This document shows, one piece after another, positions 26,332 through 34,631 of a DNA stretch of 64,000 nucleotides. The stretch comes from Pararhizobium sp. (lineage in GTDB: Bacteria > Pseudomonadota > Alphaproteobacteria > Rhizobiales > Rhizobiaceae). Location of the stretch: the NCBI GenBank assembly GCA_017794825.1, contig CP051237.1, positions 2,542,001-2,606,000 on the forward strand. The letters are read 5' to 3'. Under the pieces are notes generated by a model. That model saw only the letters and a program-made list of their open reading frames with translations. It did not search any database and was not told the origin of the DNA. Every line of letters begins with the position of its first letter. The stretch's first letter is position 1. Position numbers and translations under genes: made by a program.

Positions 26332-27587
26332 ACGACACAACACAGGTTATTTCACGCGACTCTCTGATGCTGGATACGCCGTACGTGGCGCCGGTAGGGT
26401 CGAAGGAAACCGCCATAGCGGAGATCTGGTCGACTGCATTCGGGATCGACGGCGTCGGCGTTGAAGACGACTTTTTCGATCTCGGCGGAAACTCGATCAT
26501 CGCTGCACGTGTATCGAAGCAGATTTCACAAGATTTCGGCATCGTGTTCAAAACAGGCGCGCTTGTCGACGCCAGCACGGTGCGCAGCATAGCCGAACTT
26601 CTGGATGATTCCGATCAGCCGTCGCTTCCCTCGCATGTTGTCATGTTGCGCGCAGGCGGAACCCGCGACCCGATATTTATCGTCCACGGCGCAGCCGGAC
26701 TTCTGTTTCCGTCTGCTCAATTCATGAGCGGATTCCATGACGACCAGCCGGTCTACGCCTTTCAGGTCCCCGGGTATGACGGCCAGTGCGAACCCCTGGA
26801 CACGGTCGAGGACATCGCTGCGGAATATATTCGATGCATGAAACAGGTGAGCCCAGACGGGCCCTGGCACCTGGCGGGTTTCTGCAACGGCAGCTGGATC
26901 GCCTTTCAGATGGCAGCCTACCTGGACAAGGAAGGCGCCCGTCCCCTCAGCCTCACGCTTCTCGATCCGGGCGTTGAGGAGGGTCGCATGCAACTGGACT
27001 ATCTCCGACGCCAGGCAATCGCCAGGAAGAAAGGCTTCAAGCGCCTGGTGTTCAAAGTCAAGGTATTCGGGCAGGACCTGATACAGAGTTACAATTGCTA
27101 TCGCGCCACGAAACACTGGGTCAATCTGAGCAAGCAGGAGGCTTATGAAATTCCCGCGGTCAGGGAATGGATCCAGAACCTCAACCGGGAGCGGCACAAG
27201 GAACTGATCAACAGGGAGCGACAAGGCAAACAGGACGCCGACGTCCTGAAGGAAATCGAATGGACATGGGAAGTCGAGAGCTTCTCCACCGAGGCGGAAC
27301 TCGAGCGCCGGCGGACGCCGGAAGCCAACAGGGCGATCGTGAAGCTCAAGGACGCCTGGTACAAATATGTCGCGACCGATACGCTCGACATGCCCGTCAA
27401 CATCATGTCCAGCGAGTTCCGCGCGCAGTTCTATCGACGGCCCGCCTTCCCCGTCCGCCGCGCCATGCCGAACCTGGAAACCACGATCGTCGGCAAGTTT
27501 CATCGCGACGTGATCTCGACAGCAACGCCCGACAACGCCCAGTACATCCAGGCGGCGGTCGACAAGGCGAGTAGCGGCAAGGCCTGA
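26328..27587 (+). CDS. peptidyl-carrier/thioesterase didomain protein, copy 3
   Basis: 419 residues from a TTG start that overlaps the stop of copy 2 (TTGA), with GGGAG upstream. Carrier: YVAPVGSKETAIAEIWSTAF and DDFFDLGGNS (Ser56). Thioesterase: GFCNGSW (Cys186), LTLLDPG, GKFHRD. The first 55 residues match copy 4 almost exactly, while the thioesterase half matches copy 2, so it looks like a chimera. The second half of its carrier domain (IIAARVSKQISQDFGIVF) differs from all the others. Confidence 0.85.
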   Translation: MNDTTQVISRDSLMLDTPYVAPVGSKETAIAEIWSTAFGIDGVGVEDDFFDLGGNSIIAARVSKQISQDFGIVFKTGALVDASTVRSIAELLDDSDQPSLPSHVVMLRAGGTRDPIFIVHGAAGLLFPSAQFMSGFHDDQPVYAFQVPGYDGQCEPLDTVEDIAAEYIRCMKQVSPDGPWHLAGFCNGSWIAFQMAAYLDKEGARPLSLTLLDPGVEEGRMQLDYLRRQAIARKKGFKRLVFKVKVFGQDLIQSYNCYRATKHWVNLSKQEAYEIPAVREWIQNLNRERHKELINRERQGKQDADVLKEIEWTWEVESFSTEAELERRRTPEANRAIVKLKDAWYKYVATDTLDMPVNIMSSEFRAQFYRRPAFPVRRAMPNLETTIVGKFHRDVISTATPDNAQYIQAAVDKASSGKA

Positions 27588-27715
27588 CAAGCTCCGGCTT
27601 GACTCCGCAAAGCGGCGGATGCAAAGCAGTGTCTCCGCCAGACACGGATGTGCGCCGCTTTGAAATTTGGCGCGGCCGAATCGCTGAACGAGAACAGGTA
27701 CCAGCTTCATAGCCG

Positions 27716-28528
27716 ATGCGCATTCTCCTCATCAATCCGGACAGATATACGGGCAGGCTCCGCTGGATGGAGTCCCAGTTTTCCCAAAGGGGTCTCGCAT
27801 TTGAACGCATAAGCGCCTGCGACGGCAACACCCTGACCGAGGACGAAATTCTGAGGATCAAGCGGACTTGCGTGTCCGGACTGGACCGCAAGCCGAATGA
27901 ACTCGCCTGCAATATAAGCCACAAGACCTGCTGGCGAAAGGTCGCAGACGGCGATGACGACCATGTTTGCATCTTCGAGGACGACGTGCATTTGAGCGGC
28001 GACGCCGGGAAATTCCTATCCAGCTCGTCCTGGATTCCGCAAGGGGCGGACCTTATCAAGCTGGAAACCTTCAACAAGGAAGCCGAATTCTACCACAGGC
28101 AACCGGTCGAGGCACAGGACAGAACGCTATATCCCCTGAGAGGCCTGCATCAGGGGTCGGCCGGCTACATCATATCCAAAACGGCGGCGAAAAGGCTGCT
28201 TGACGAGACCCGAAACGACTACGGCGGGGTGAGCTATCTGCTTTTTGGACCGAAACCGGCCCGAGGCGCCGATCTTTACACCTATCAGCTCTATCCGGCG
28301 CTGTGCATTCAGGACATGCGGCTGTCGGGCGACAAGAATCCGCAGCTCGCGAGCCTGCTTGGCCATGAAGAGCTGACGAACAGCACTGAGGGAGCGCAAG
28401 CTCTGGCGGAACGGGCAAAAAGGCATTCCAGAGGCGCCTGGTCGCAGATCCGTCGCGACATGAAGGAACACGCCCGGCGACTGTTCGACAAACCCTTTCG
28501 CAACGAAATCGTACCGTTTCAGGAATAG
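27716..28528 (+). CDS. GT25 family glycosyltransferase, copy 2
   Basis: 270 residues, paralog of the gene at 24008, with MRILLINPDRYTGRLRWMES, CIFEDDVHLSG, GSAGYIISKTAAKRLLDETR and the shared stretch LLFGPKPARGADL. The DNA of that last stretch is nearly the same in both copies. It sits between carrier-thioesterase copies 3 and 4. The C-terminal 50 residues diverge from copy 1. Function as for copy 1; acceptor unknown. Confidence 0.85.
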   Translation: MRILLINPDRYTGRLRWMESQFSQRGLAFERISACDGNTLTEDEILRIKRTCVSGLDRKPNELACNISHKTCWRKVADGDDDHVCIFEDDVHLSGDAGKFLSSSSWIPQGADLIKLETFNKEAEFYHRQPVEAQDRTLYPLRGLHQGSAGYIISKTAAKRLLDETRNDYGGVSYLLFGPKPARGADLYTYQLYPALCIQDMRLSGDKNPQLASLLGHEELTNSTEGAQALAERAKRHSRGAWSQIRRDMKEHARRLFDKPFRNEIVPFQE

Positions 28529-28561
28529 GCTCTATCCGAACGGGCTTACCGGAGAAGCGCA

Positions 28562-29827
28562 TTGACCGCACCGTCACACGACATCACCCGCGATACGCTG
28601 ATGCTGGATACGCCCTATGTGGCGCCAGTCGGGTCAAAGGAAACCGCCATTGCGGAAATCTGGTCGACTGCATTCGGGATCGACGGCATTGGCGTGGAAG
28701 ACGACTTCTTCGATATCGGCGGCAATTCCGTCATCGCCGAGACGATCACCCGTCTGATCGCCGAAACGCTCGACATTCCGCTGAAGACCGGATCCCTTGT
28801 CGAGGCGAGAACCGTCCGCGACATCGCAAGGCTGCTTGACGACGCCACTCGCAATTCACTGCCTTCGCACATCGCGCCGCTGCGCAGCGGCGGCGCGCGC
28901 ACGCCGATATTCATAGTTCATGGCGCGGCCGGCCTTCTGTTTCCCAGCGCCGCTTTCATGGACGGCTTTCACGACGACCAGCCTGTCTTCGCCTTCCAGG
29001 TTCCGGGTTATGACGGAAGCCGCCAACCCTATGATTCTGTGGAGGAAATTGCATCCGAGTATCTCAGGTGCATGCGAATGGTCAGTCCGGACGGTCCGTG
29101 GCACCTTGCAGGCTTCTGTCACGGTTCCTGGATCGCCTTCGATATGGCGAAGCAACTGGCCAAAGAAGACTGCAGTCCGCTCAGCCTGACCCTGCTCGAT
29201 CCAGGCGTCCAGGAAGGCAAGATGCTGAACGACTACATGCGCTTCATGAGGCATCATGGCAAAAGCGGCGTTGCGTCGACCATGGCGGAACTGAGGTTCC
29301 GTTCAAAATCTTTTCTCGACGCCTGGCGCTGCTGGCGCGCCACCGGTCGCTGGATCGCGCCGACAGACCCTCGCTGCTACGATATCCCAGAAGTCTGGGA
29401 CTATCTGCAGGCGCGCAACCGCGACCGTCAGGCGCGCGCCCTCAGGAAAGCCGGATCAACCGCCACCGAGCAGGAACTGACCGAACGCCAGTGGATGTGG
29501 GACCGTGAAGGCGAGGGCGCATTCGACACGGAAAAAGAACTCGAATTACAGCGAACGGACGCAGCCAACGCCGCAATCTCCGAGCTCAAACGCGCTTGGT
29601 ACAAGTACAGTCCGCAAACACCGCTGGAGTCCAAAGTGCATATGGTGGCGAGCGAATTCCAGAACGAAAAACTCAAAAACCCGCATTATCCGATTCGGCG
29701 TCTTATGCCGAATCTCGTCATTACTGTGCTCGGCGAATACCACAACGACACGGTCTCGACAAAAGGCCCGGAGAACGCCCGCATTATCCAGCGCATCGCC
29801 GACGAGGCGTCAAAAAGCGGGCAGTGA
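28562..29827 (+). CDS. peptidyl-carrier/thioesterase didomain protein, copy 4
   Basis: 421 residues from a TTG start with GGAG seven bases upstream. Carrier: YVAPVGSKETAIAEIWSTAF, DDFFDIGGNS (Ser56). Thioesterase: GFCHGSW (Cys186), LTLLDPG, GEYHND. The lid region (WRATGRWIAPTDPRCYDIPE) is closest to copy 1. It follows GT25 copy 2 by 33 bases and is the last of the four. The 220 bases after it (29828-30047) are AT-rich and probably hold the promoter of the next two genes. Confidence 0.85.
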   Translation: MTAPSHDITRDTLMLDTPYVAPVGSKETAIAEIWSTAFGIDGIGVEDDFFDIGGNSVIAETITRLIAETLDIPLKTGSLVEARTVRDIARLLDDATRNSLPSHIAPLRSGGARTPIFIVHGAAGLLFPSAAFMDGFHDDQPVFAFQVPGYDGSRQPYDSVEEIASEYLRCMRMVSPDGPWHLAGFCHGSWIAFDMAKQLAKEDCSPLSLTLLDPGVQEGKMLNDYMRFMRHHGKSGVASTMAELRFRSKSFLDAWRCWRATGRWIAPTDPRCYDIPEVWDYLQARNRDRQARALRKAGSTATEQELTERQWMWDREGEGAFDTEKELELQRTDAANAAISELKRAWYKYSPQTPLESKVHMVASEFQNEKLKNPHYPIRRLMPNLVITVLGEYHNDTVSTKGPENARIIQRIADEASKSGQ

Positions 29828-30047
29828 ATCTGCGCGATGCTTCTCTTGATTGATATTCTTCTGAACAGAGAACCACCTGTTGTTGTATACTTCATATGGA
29901 TTGTGCCGTAACAACCCATCCGTGTACTTCGGGAACGCTTATGTCTATTTTAGTATTTCCGATGTGAAATAAGCTGGATAAGAGAATGCGCCTGAAACGC
30001 CTTTATTAACGCCCTGTATTTGATGATGCGAGAGCAAAAGATTTACC

Positions 30048-31076
30048 ATGAAATCCAATAACCAGAGCATTGTCGACGAAGTCAGCAGTGAGTGGCAGAG
30101 TTATATTGAAAAGGAATTCCAGCTGGAGGATTCCGATCAGCATACCGATTACTGGATACAACGGCAAAATCTAAACCGGCCTTCCCGTGACGGAATTCAC
30201 GCGGATCCTTATGTTCTGGAAAATTTTCGGCGTATCATGATCAGTGTCGGAGACAATCCCGCTCCGACGCCGCGCGGTATTGCCAAGCACATTCTCCGGA
30301 GAGGCGAGCGTGTGATGCTGATGGAATGCATCGCAGCGATCGAGAACTCCGGCGATATCGATCTCCTGAAGAAATATCCCTGTCACCCGGCCGGAAATCC
30401 GAGAATATTCAACTGGAACGGCATTCCGGTGACGCATCGCTGGATCAAGCACATCCATCACCTTGGGATGATCAATCGCATTCTGGGATCGTCGCTCGGC
30501 GAAGACTTTTCGGTTCTGGATATCGGCAGCAGCTATGGCGTTTTCACCTACATGATGAAACGGGAATATCCCGAATCGCGTCACGTTCTTGTCGATCTGC
30601 CGAACCAGCTCCTATTTGCTCACTACTTCCTGCGCAGCTGCTTTCCGGACGCCCGCATCGCCGGCGCCCGCACGGTTGCAGAGCTCGGAACGATCACGCG
30701 CGAAACAGTCGACGCCTACGACTTTGTTCTCTTGCCGACGGACAACTTCGAGCAACTTGGCGGGGGCATCGACCTGGTGACGAGCTTTTCCTGTCTCGGC
30801 GAGCTCAAGCGCTCCCTGTTCGACCGGTATCTTCAGTCCGAGGCTTTCCGGATGGCTCGATACTTTTACACATCGAACCCCGTCGACAAGCACATGGCGA
30901 TGCAGGATGCGGAAGTTTGTGTTCTCGACTATCCGATACTCGACCCCGCCAAGCGGCTTTACTTCGGAATTTCTCCGGTGTTTCTCTATTCCTACGGGGC
31001 GCCTGAACGCAAGGGACCGTTCGGCTACAAGCTACGTCCAATTGCACCCTATTTCGAAAGCATCACCGAAATCTGA
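30048..31076 (+). CDS. putative sugar O-methyltransferase
   Basis: 342 residues. It resembles the putative sugar O-methyltransferase family often seen beside glycan genes. The SAM-binding motif I is VLDIGSSYGVF near residue 163, followed by HVLVDLP (motif II acidic residue) and DLVTSFSCLGEL. A helical N-terminal part of about 120 residues precedes the Rossmann domain. It is 14 bases from the next methyltransferase and lies at the end of the carrier-thioesterase/GT25 cluster, so it may methylate the glycan made there. Confidence 0.65.
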   Translation: MKSNNQSIVDEVSSEWQSYIEKEFQLEDSDQHTDYWIQRQNLNRPSRDGIHADPYVLENFRRIMISVGDNPAPTPRGIAKHILRRGERVMLMECIAAIENSGDIDLLKKYPCHPAGNPRIFNWNGIPVTHRWIKHIHHLGMINRILGSSLGEDFSVLDIGSSYGVFTYMMKREYPESRHVLVDLPNQLLFAHYFLRSCFPDARIAGARTVAELGTITRETVDAYDFVLLPTDNFEQLGGGIDLVTSFSCLGELKRSLFDRYLQSEAFRMARYFYTSNPVDKHMAMQDAEVCVLDYPILDPAKRLYFGISPVFLYSYGAPERKGPFGYKLRPIAPYFESITEI

Positions 31077-31090
31077 CCACAGGAGTTGGC

Positions 31091-31801
31091 ATGGGAAGGG
31101 TTGATCCGAAAATCGAGGCTCCGAATGCGGGCTGGAGTTTCGAAAATATTTCCGACGGGTTCGACGAGCATGTCGAACGCTCCGTGCCTCTCTACCGTGA
31201 AGGGCACGAGCTGATTTGCCAACTCAGCGACTTCTTCACGCCGCGCAATGCGGTGGTTACGGAACTGGGCACATCGACCGGCGCGCTTGCTTCGCGATTC
31301 CTGAAACATCACTCCAACCGGGACGATATCCGGTATGTGGGCATCGACGTTGTCGGATCGATGGTCGCCAAGGCCTCCGAGAAGCTCGCCCACGACCCGC
31401 GCGCGGAGTTCGTTGAAGCGGATATATTAACGCACCCCTTCGATCGCAGCAGCATGGTGATTTCCTACTACTGCCTGCAGTTCATTCCGCCCCGGGTCCG
31501 TCAAGATGTATTCGACATCGTCTACGAAACCCTTGATTGGGGCGGCGCATTCCTGCTGTTCGAAAAGGTCCGGGCGCCTGATGCGCGCTTCCAGGACATA
31601 TGCGGCCAAGTCTACCAGGAATACAAGCTGCAGCGCAATTTCAGCGAAACCGAAATTTTGAACAAGCAACGCAGCCTCAAGGGCGTGCTCGAGCCGTTTT
31701 CGACGCAAGGCAATCTGGACCTGATAAAACGCGCGGGGTTCGTCGACGTGATGTCGATTATGAAGTGGGTCAACTTCGAGGGATTTCTCGCGATCAAGTA
31801 G
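31091..31801 (+). CDS. CmoA-like class I SAM enzyme
   Basis: 236 residues. Along its length it follows CmoA, the carboxy-SAM synthase of tRNA wobble modification: FENISDGFDEHVERSVPLY, VTELGTSTGALASRF, SMVISYYCLQFIPP, GGAFLLFEKV, then FSETEILNKQRSLKGVL. In E. coli CmoA an arginine near the C terminus (Arg199) holds the carboxylate; the aligned stretch here reads GNLDLIKRAGF with no Arg at that place by eye, and no cmoB lies nearby. I therefore infer an ordinary methyltransferase recruited to this cluster. CAGGAG lies 5 bases before the ATG. Confidence 0.75.
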   Translation: MGRVDPKIEAPNAGWSFENISDGFDEHVERSVPLYREGHELICQLSDFFTPRNAVVTELGTSTGALASRFLKHHSNRDDIRYVGIDVVGSMVAKASEKLAHDPRAEFVEADILTHPFDRSSMVISYYCLQFIPPRVRQDVFDIVYETLDWGGAFLLFEKVRAPDARFQDICGQVYQEYKLQRNFSETEILNKQRSLKGVLEPFSTQGNLDLIKRAGFVDVMSIMKWVNFEGFLAIK

Positions 31802-31935
31802 GCAACGCCCGAAGATCAACAGGACGGCGAACGCCCGTCTGTCGCCAGCCGACGAACCAACGGATCGCCATTGGCTGGATTAACGTTGATGTTTCGGATA
31901 GCGTGGAGCCGATCTCAACCGTGGTCGAAACGCTC

Positions 31936-32625
31936 ATGCCATCGCAAGCCCGGCGCGAAATTCTCATCCCTGCCGAATTCAGCCCGCTCGAAGAGCGCTG
32001 GAACGCGGCCACGCACGCACTCGGAACACTTCTGGCGATCGCCGGCCTGATTTTGCTTCTCGATCACGACGGCGTCGCCGATGCGTCGGACAAACTTGCG
32101 CTCTGCGCCCTATACGGCGCCGCGCTCGTCCTGCTCTACAGCTTCTCCGCATTGCATCACGCGATCACCCATCCCGCCGCGAAACACGTGTTCCTGGCGC
32201 TCGATCATTGCGGCATCTATCTGCTGATCGCAGGCACCTATACGCCGTTCTTTCTTATCATGCCCCCCGGTCAGGGATGGTTGCTGCTGGCCTTCATATG
32301 GAGTCTGGCGGGGGCCGGCATTTGCGTCCAGATGACGTGTTTCGTGACCGGATACAGCGATCACTACGAGCGATTCGCCTTCGTCGCCTATCTCGCGCTG
32401 GGATGGATTCCGCTTTTCTGGGTTTGGGACGATGTCATCACCGGAATCCCGCCCGGCGGACTGGCGCTGCTTGCCGCCGGCGGACTGGCCTATACGACCG
32501 GCGTGGTCTTCTATCTGTGGCGAAGCCTCGCTCATCATCACGCGATCTGGCACCTGTTCGTCGTCGCCGGCAGCGCCCTGCAGTTTCTCTCCATCTATCT
32601 CTACGTCGCGCCAGCGCCGAACTGA
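31936..32625 (+). CDS. hemolysin III family membrane protein
   Basis: 229 residues with seven predicted helices. The PAQR-type metal-site residues are present: FSALHHAITH, LDHCGIYLLIAGTYTPF and HAIWHLFVVAG. HlyIII proteins are related to adiponectin receptors and may be membrane hydrolases; the bacterial role is unclear. The start is uncertain: the frame is open well upstream, GTG 31921 is an alternative, and no strong ribosome-binding site is visible. Confidence 0.82.
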   Translation: MPSQARREILIPAEFSPLEERWNAATHALGTLLAIAGLILLLDHDGVADASDKLALCALYGAALVLLYSFSALHHAITHPAAKHVFLALDHCGIYLLIAGTYTPFFLIMPPGQGWLLLAFIWSLAGAGICVQMTCFVTGYSDHYERFAFVAYLALGWIPLFWVWDDVITGIPPGGLALLAAGGLAYTTGVVFYLWRSLAHHHAIWHLFVVAGSALQFLSIYLYVAPAPN

Positions 32626-32710
32626 TCGAGGCGGCTTGCCTCTTGCCGCCGGCCTTTGATATGGAAACAGTCCGGAGCGTTTCAGCCTTACCGACGACAA
32701 GGGAGCGATG

Positions 32711-32908
32711 ATGGCGAAAGACGAAAATGCGCTGCAGCAGCTGCGCGGCGCGCTCGACGTGCTTTTCGAACTCAAGGAAGAATTTGCGCAGTGGGTGGAC
32801 GAAGCTCAGGACGGCTCGAAGCACGAGGCCCTGGACAATGTTCTCAACCACGTCGAAACCATGGAGAGGGAATATCGCAGACGCTTCGAAGAGGCGTCGC
32901 GCGGCTGA
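32711..32908 (+). CDS. small helical hypothetical protein
   Basis: 65 residues, highly charged and predicted helical (LFELKEEFAQWVDEAQDG, NHVETMEREYRRRFEEAS). GGAG sits 5 bases before the ATG at 32711; an adjacent ATG at 32708 is also possible. No domain recognised. Confidence 0.55.
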   Translation: MAKDENALQQLRGALDVLFELKEEFAQWVDEAQDGSKHEALDNVLNHVETMEREYRRRFEEASRG

Positions 32909-32970
32909 TGCCGACCAGCCGCGAGAAGACATTCATCTGTCAACGTCTCTGATATCGAGCGCTGTCTATA

Positions 32971-33378
32971 TCACTTGCCGCTGTCGATGCTGTGCATGCT
33001 TTCAAGCACGAAGTGCTGGTAGATCAGCGGTTGACGACGCGCGGCTTCCAACTCTTCAAGCACCTTGTGCCTGACGCCGGCAGCCTGCCAGGCCTGCATC
33101 GCCTCCTCGTCGGGGAAGATGGAAATAGCAACGACTTCGCTTGCATGTTCATCGACGAGGAAAAATATCAGCCGATCCAGACCATGATCGTTGATCGCCT
33201 GAGTGAACCCGTCGATCACCAGCTTCTTGCCGGCCTCGAAATCGGCCGGTTTGAATTTGTGGGTGTAGACGATCACCGGATCGCCTTCATCAGGGATCAG
33301 CAAGCTCTCCTGCGCAGAAGCAGAAGCCCATGATGCGACAAATAGCAACACGGCCGCCAGAAATAAACGCGGTTTCAT
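32971..33378 (-). CDS. secreted ABM-like (antibiotic monooxygenase fold) hypothetical protein
   Basis: 135 residues. The signal peptide is MKPRLFLAAVLLFVASWASASAQ. The mature part has the ferredoxin-like alpha/beta pattern of dimeric ABM-type domains (FEAGKKLVIDGFTQAI, EVVAISIFPDEEAMQAW, VLEELEAARRQPL). The ATG at 33378 has GGAGG seven bases upstream. No enzymatic residues can be assigned. Confidence 0.7.
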   Translation of the reverse strand: MKPRLFLAAVLLFVASWASASAQESLLIPDEGDPVIVYTHKFKPADFEAGKKLVIDGFTQAINDHGLDRLIFFLVDEHASEVVAISIFPDEEAMQAWQAAGVRHKVLEELEAARRQPLIYQHFVLESMHSIDSGK

Positions 33379-33423
33379 GAAAATACCTCCAAATTGAACG
33401 CCTACAATCAGTACACAGGCCTT

Positions 33424-33444
33424 ACGCATATGCAACCTATGCGT
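33424..33444. promoter_or_regulatory. inverted repeat ACGCATA-N7-TATGCGT
   Basis: Seven-base arms around TGCAACC lie 46 bases upstream of the ABM-like gene and 69 bases after the end of the esterase gene, both read on the minus strand. It could be an operator or an mRNA stem. Confidence 0.3.
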
Positions 33445-33512
33445 TGTTGTAGTAGCGCCTTATTTTGAAGGTTTTTTCACATTCCGGCCTGAACATCGAG
33501 GACAGCTTCTAT

Positions 33513-34307
33513 TCAGGACGCGGCGCCGAGACACTGCTGAATATAATCGCCCACACGCTGGTTGATACTGTTCGGGACATCGACATGACCCTTGTCGTGT
33601 CGCCACAGCTGGACGCGGCCGCCAACCCTGTTCGCCGCCTGTTCGTAGTCGGACGACTGGCTGAAAGGCACAACGGTGTCCTTTGTGCCATGGATAAGCA
33701 GTGTCGGCGACATGCCCGCGTGAACAGCGTAGATCGGCGACGCGTCGCGCTGGCTGTAGTTGCCCAGAACCCTGCTGGTCTCGCCGTTTCTCAGTGTCGT
33801 GAAATCCAAAGGCGATGCGTAGAGGACGGTACAACGGGGGTTTTCGGTAATGCTGAGCCATGCGGCCTCGGTGCTGCCCGCGCTCTCGCCACGAACGGCG
33901 TAGCGATCGGGATCGAGTCCCCATTTGCGGGCGTTCTTCCTTGCAAAATCGAGTGCGTTTTCCACGTCAACGCGCTGGGCTGGCCAGGTTGCTTCGTCCG
34001 AAAGACGATAATCCGCGGAAACGATGGCGATGCCGCGACCCGTGATCTGTTGCGAAAACCGATAGCTGGGCATGGTGTTTCTGTGAACCCAACCGCCGCC
34101 GGGAACATTGAACAACCATGGAATCTCGCTGTCCGCATTCACCGGCTTTTGCACGATCACTTCGTTGCCGAACTTGTCGAAGACGTATCTCTCGGTCGTA
34201 TAGGACAACGGTCCCGCTTGCGGCCTGAACTTTCTGTCGCCGGATTTGCATCCGGTAACTGCAAGAGCCAGAAAGACGACCAGGAGACAAACTCTCTTTA
34301 GCATCAT
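33513..34307 (-). CDS. alpha/beta hydrolase lipoprotein
   Basis: 264 residues. A lipoprotein signal ends in the lipobox LAVTGC (Cys about residue 20). The esterase/HSL-like core has an oxyanion loop PGGGWV, nucleophile GESAG, acid in HGTKDTVVPF and base in HDKGHVDVP. It should be anchored in the envelope and hydrolyse small esters. Two tandem ATGs (34307, 34304) are possible starts. Confidence 0.82.
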   Translation of the reverse strand: MMLKRVCLLVVFLALAVTGCKSGDRKFRPQAGPLSYTTERYVFDKFGNEVIVQKPVNADSEIPWLFNVPGGGWVHRNTMPSYRFSQQITGRGIAIVSADYRLSDEATWPAQRVDVENALDFARKNARKWGLDPDRYAVRGESAGSTEAAWLSITENPRCTVLYASPLDFTTLRNGETSRVLGNYSQRDASPIYAVHAGMSPTLLIHGTKDTVVPFSQSSDYEQAANRVGGRVQLWRHDKGHVDVPNSINQRVGDYIQQCLGAAS

Positions 34308-34631
34308 GGGTTTGGAGTTCCTTTCGAGGAGCCTCTGTCTGCGTCCTATGAGGCGGTTTCATGACGAAACGCCTGATTGACATGAAACTGCTGAACCATT
34401 GCTGAACAAACGGTTACCGCATCCGGCTGCGTCAGGCGTCACGGCGCCGAAAGAGCCAGAAAACGCACGCTTCGGCCGGTCGGGCGGCGCACCGTCGGTC
34501 CCGGGCGCTGACCATTTGTTGCAGTCGCGTTAACAGTATCGGTCACGTTTCGTGGACGTGTCACATAATATTGAGTAAGGTTCGGCCGGCGCTTTTCGGA
34601 ATTAATGGCAACGATTCGAACGAGGTTTATG
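34308..34631. promoter_or_regulatory. divergent intergenic region, 324 bp
   Basis: No gene supported. An imperfect inverted repeat (GTCACGT and ACGTGTCAC around TTCGTGG, about 34542-34566) and an AT-rich ATAATATTGAG patch lie upstream of the secreted-protein gene at 34632. Confidence 0.4.

Noticed and set aside
25423..27555. CRISPR or satellite repeat
   Set aside because: The repeats are coding, in register with paralogous genes, and not short spaced units.
22705..29827. A complete NRPS or PKS gene cluster
   Set aside because: No adenylation, condensation, ketosynthase or acyltransferase domain was found; only carrier and thioesterase domains are present.
31091..31801. Calling the gene cmoA
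   Set aside because: No cmoB nearby, the carboxylate-binding Arg appears missing, and the location is a glycan-type cluster.
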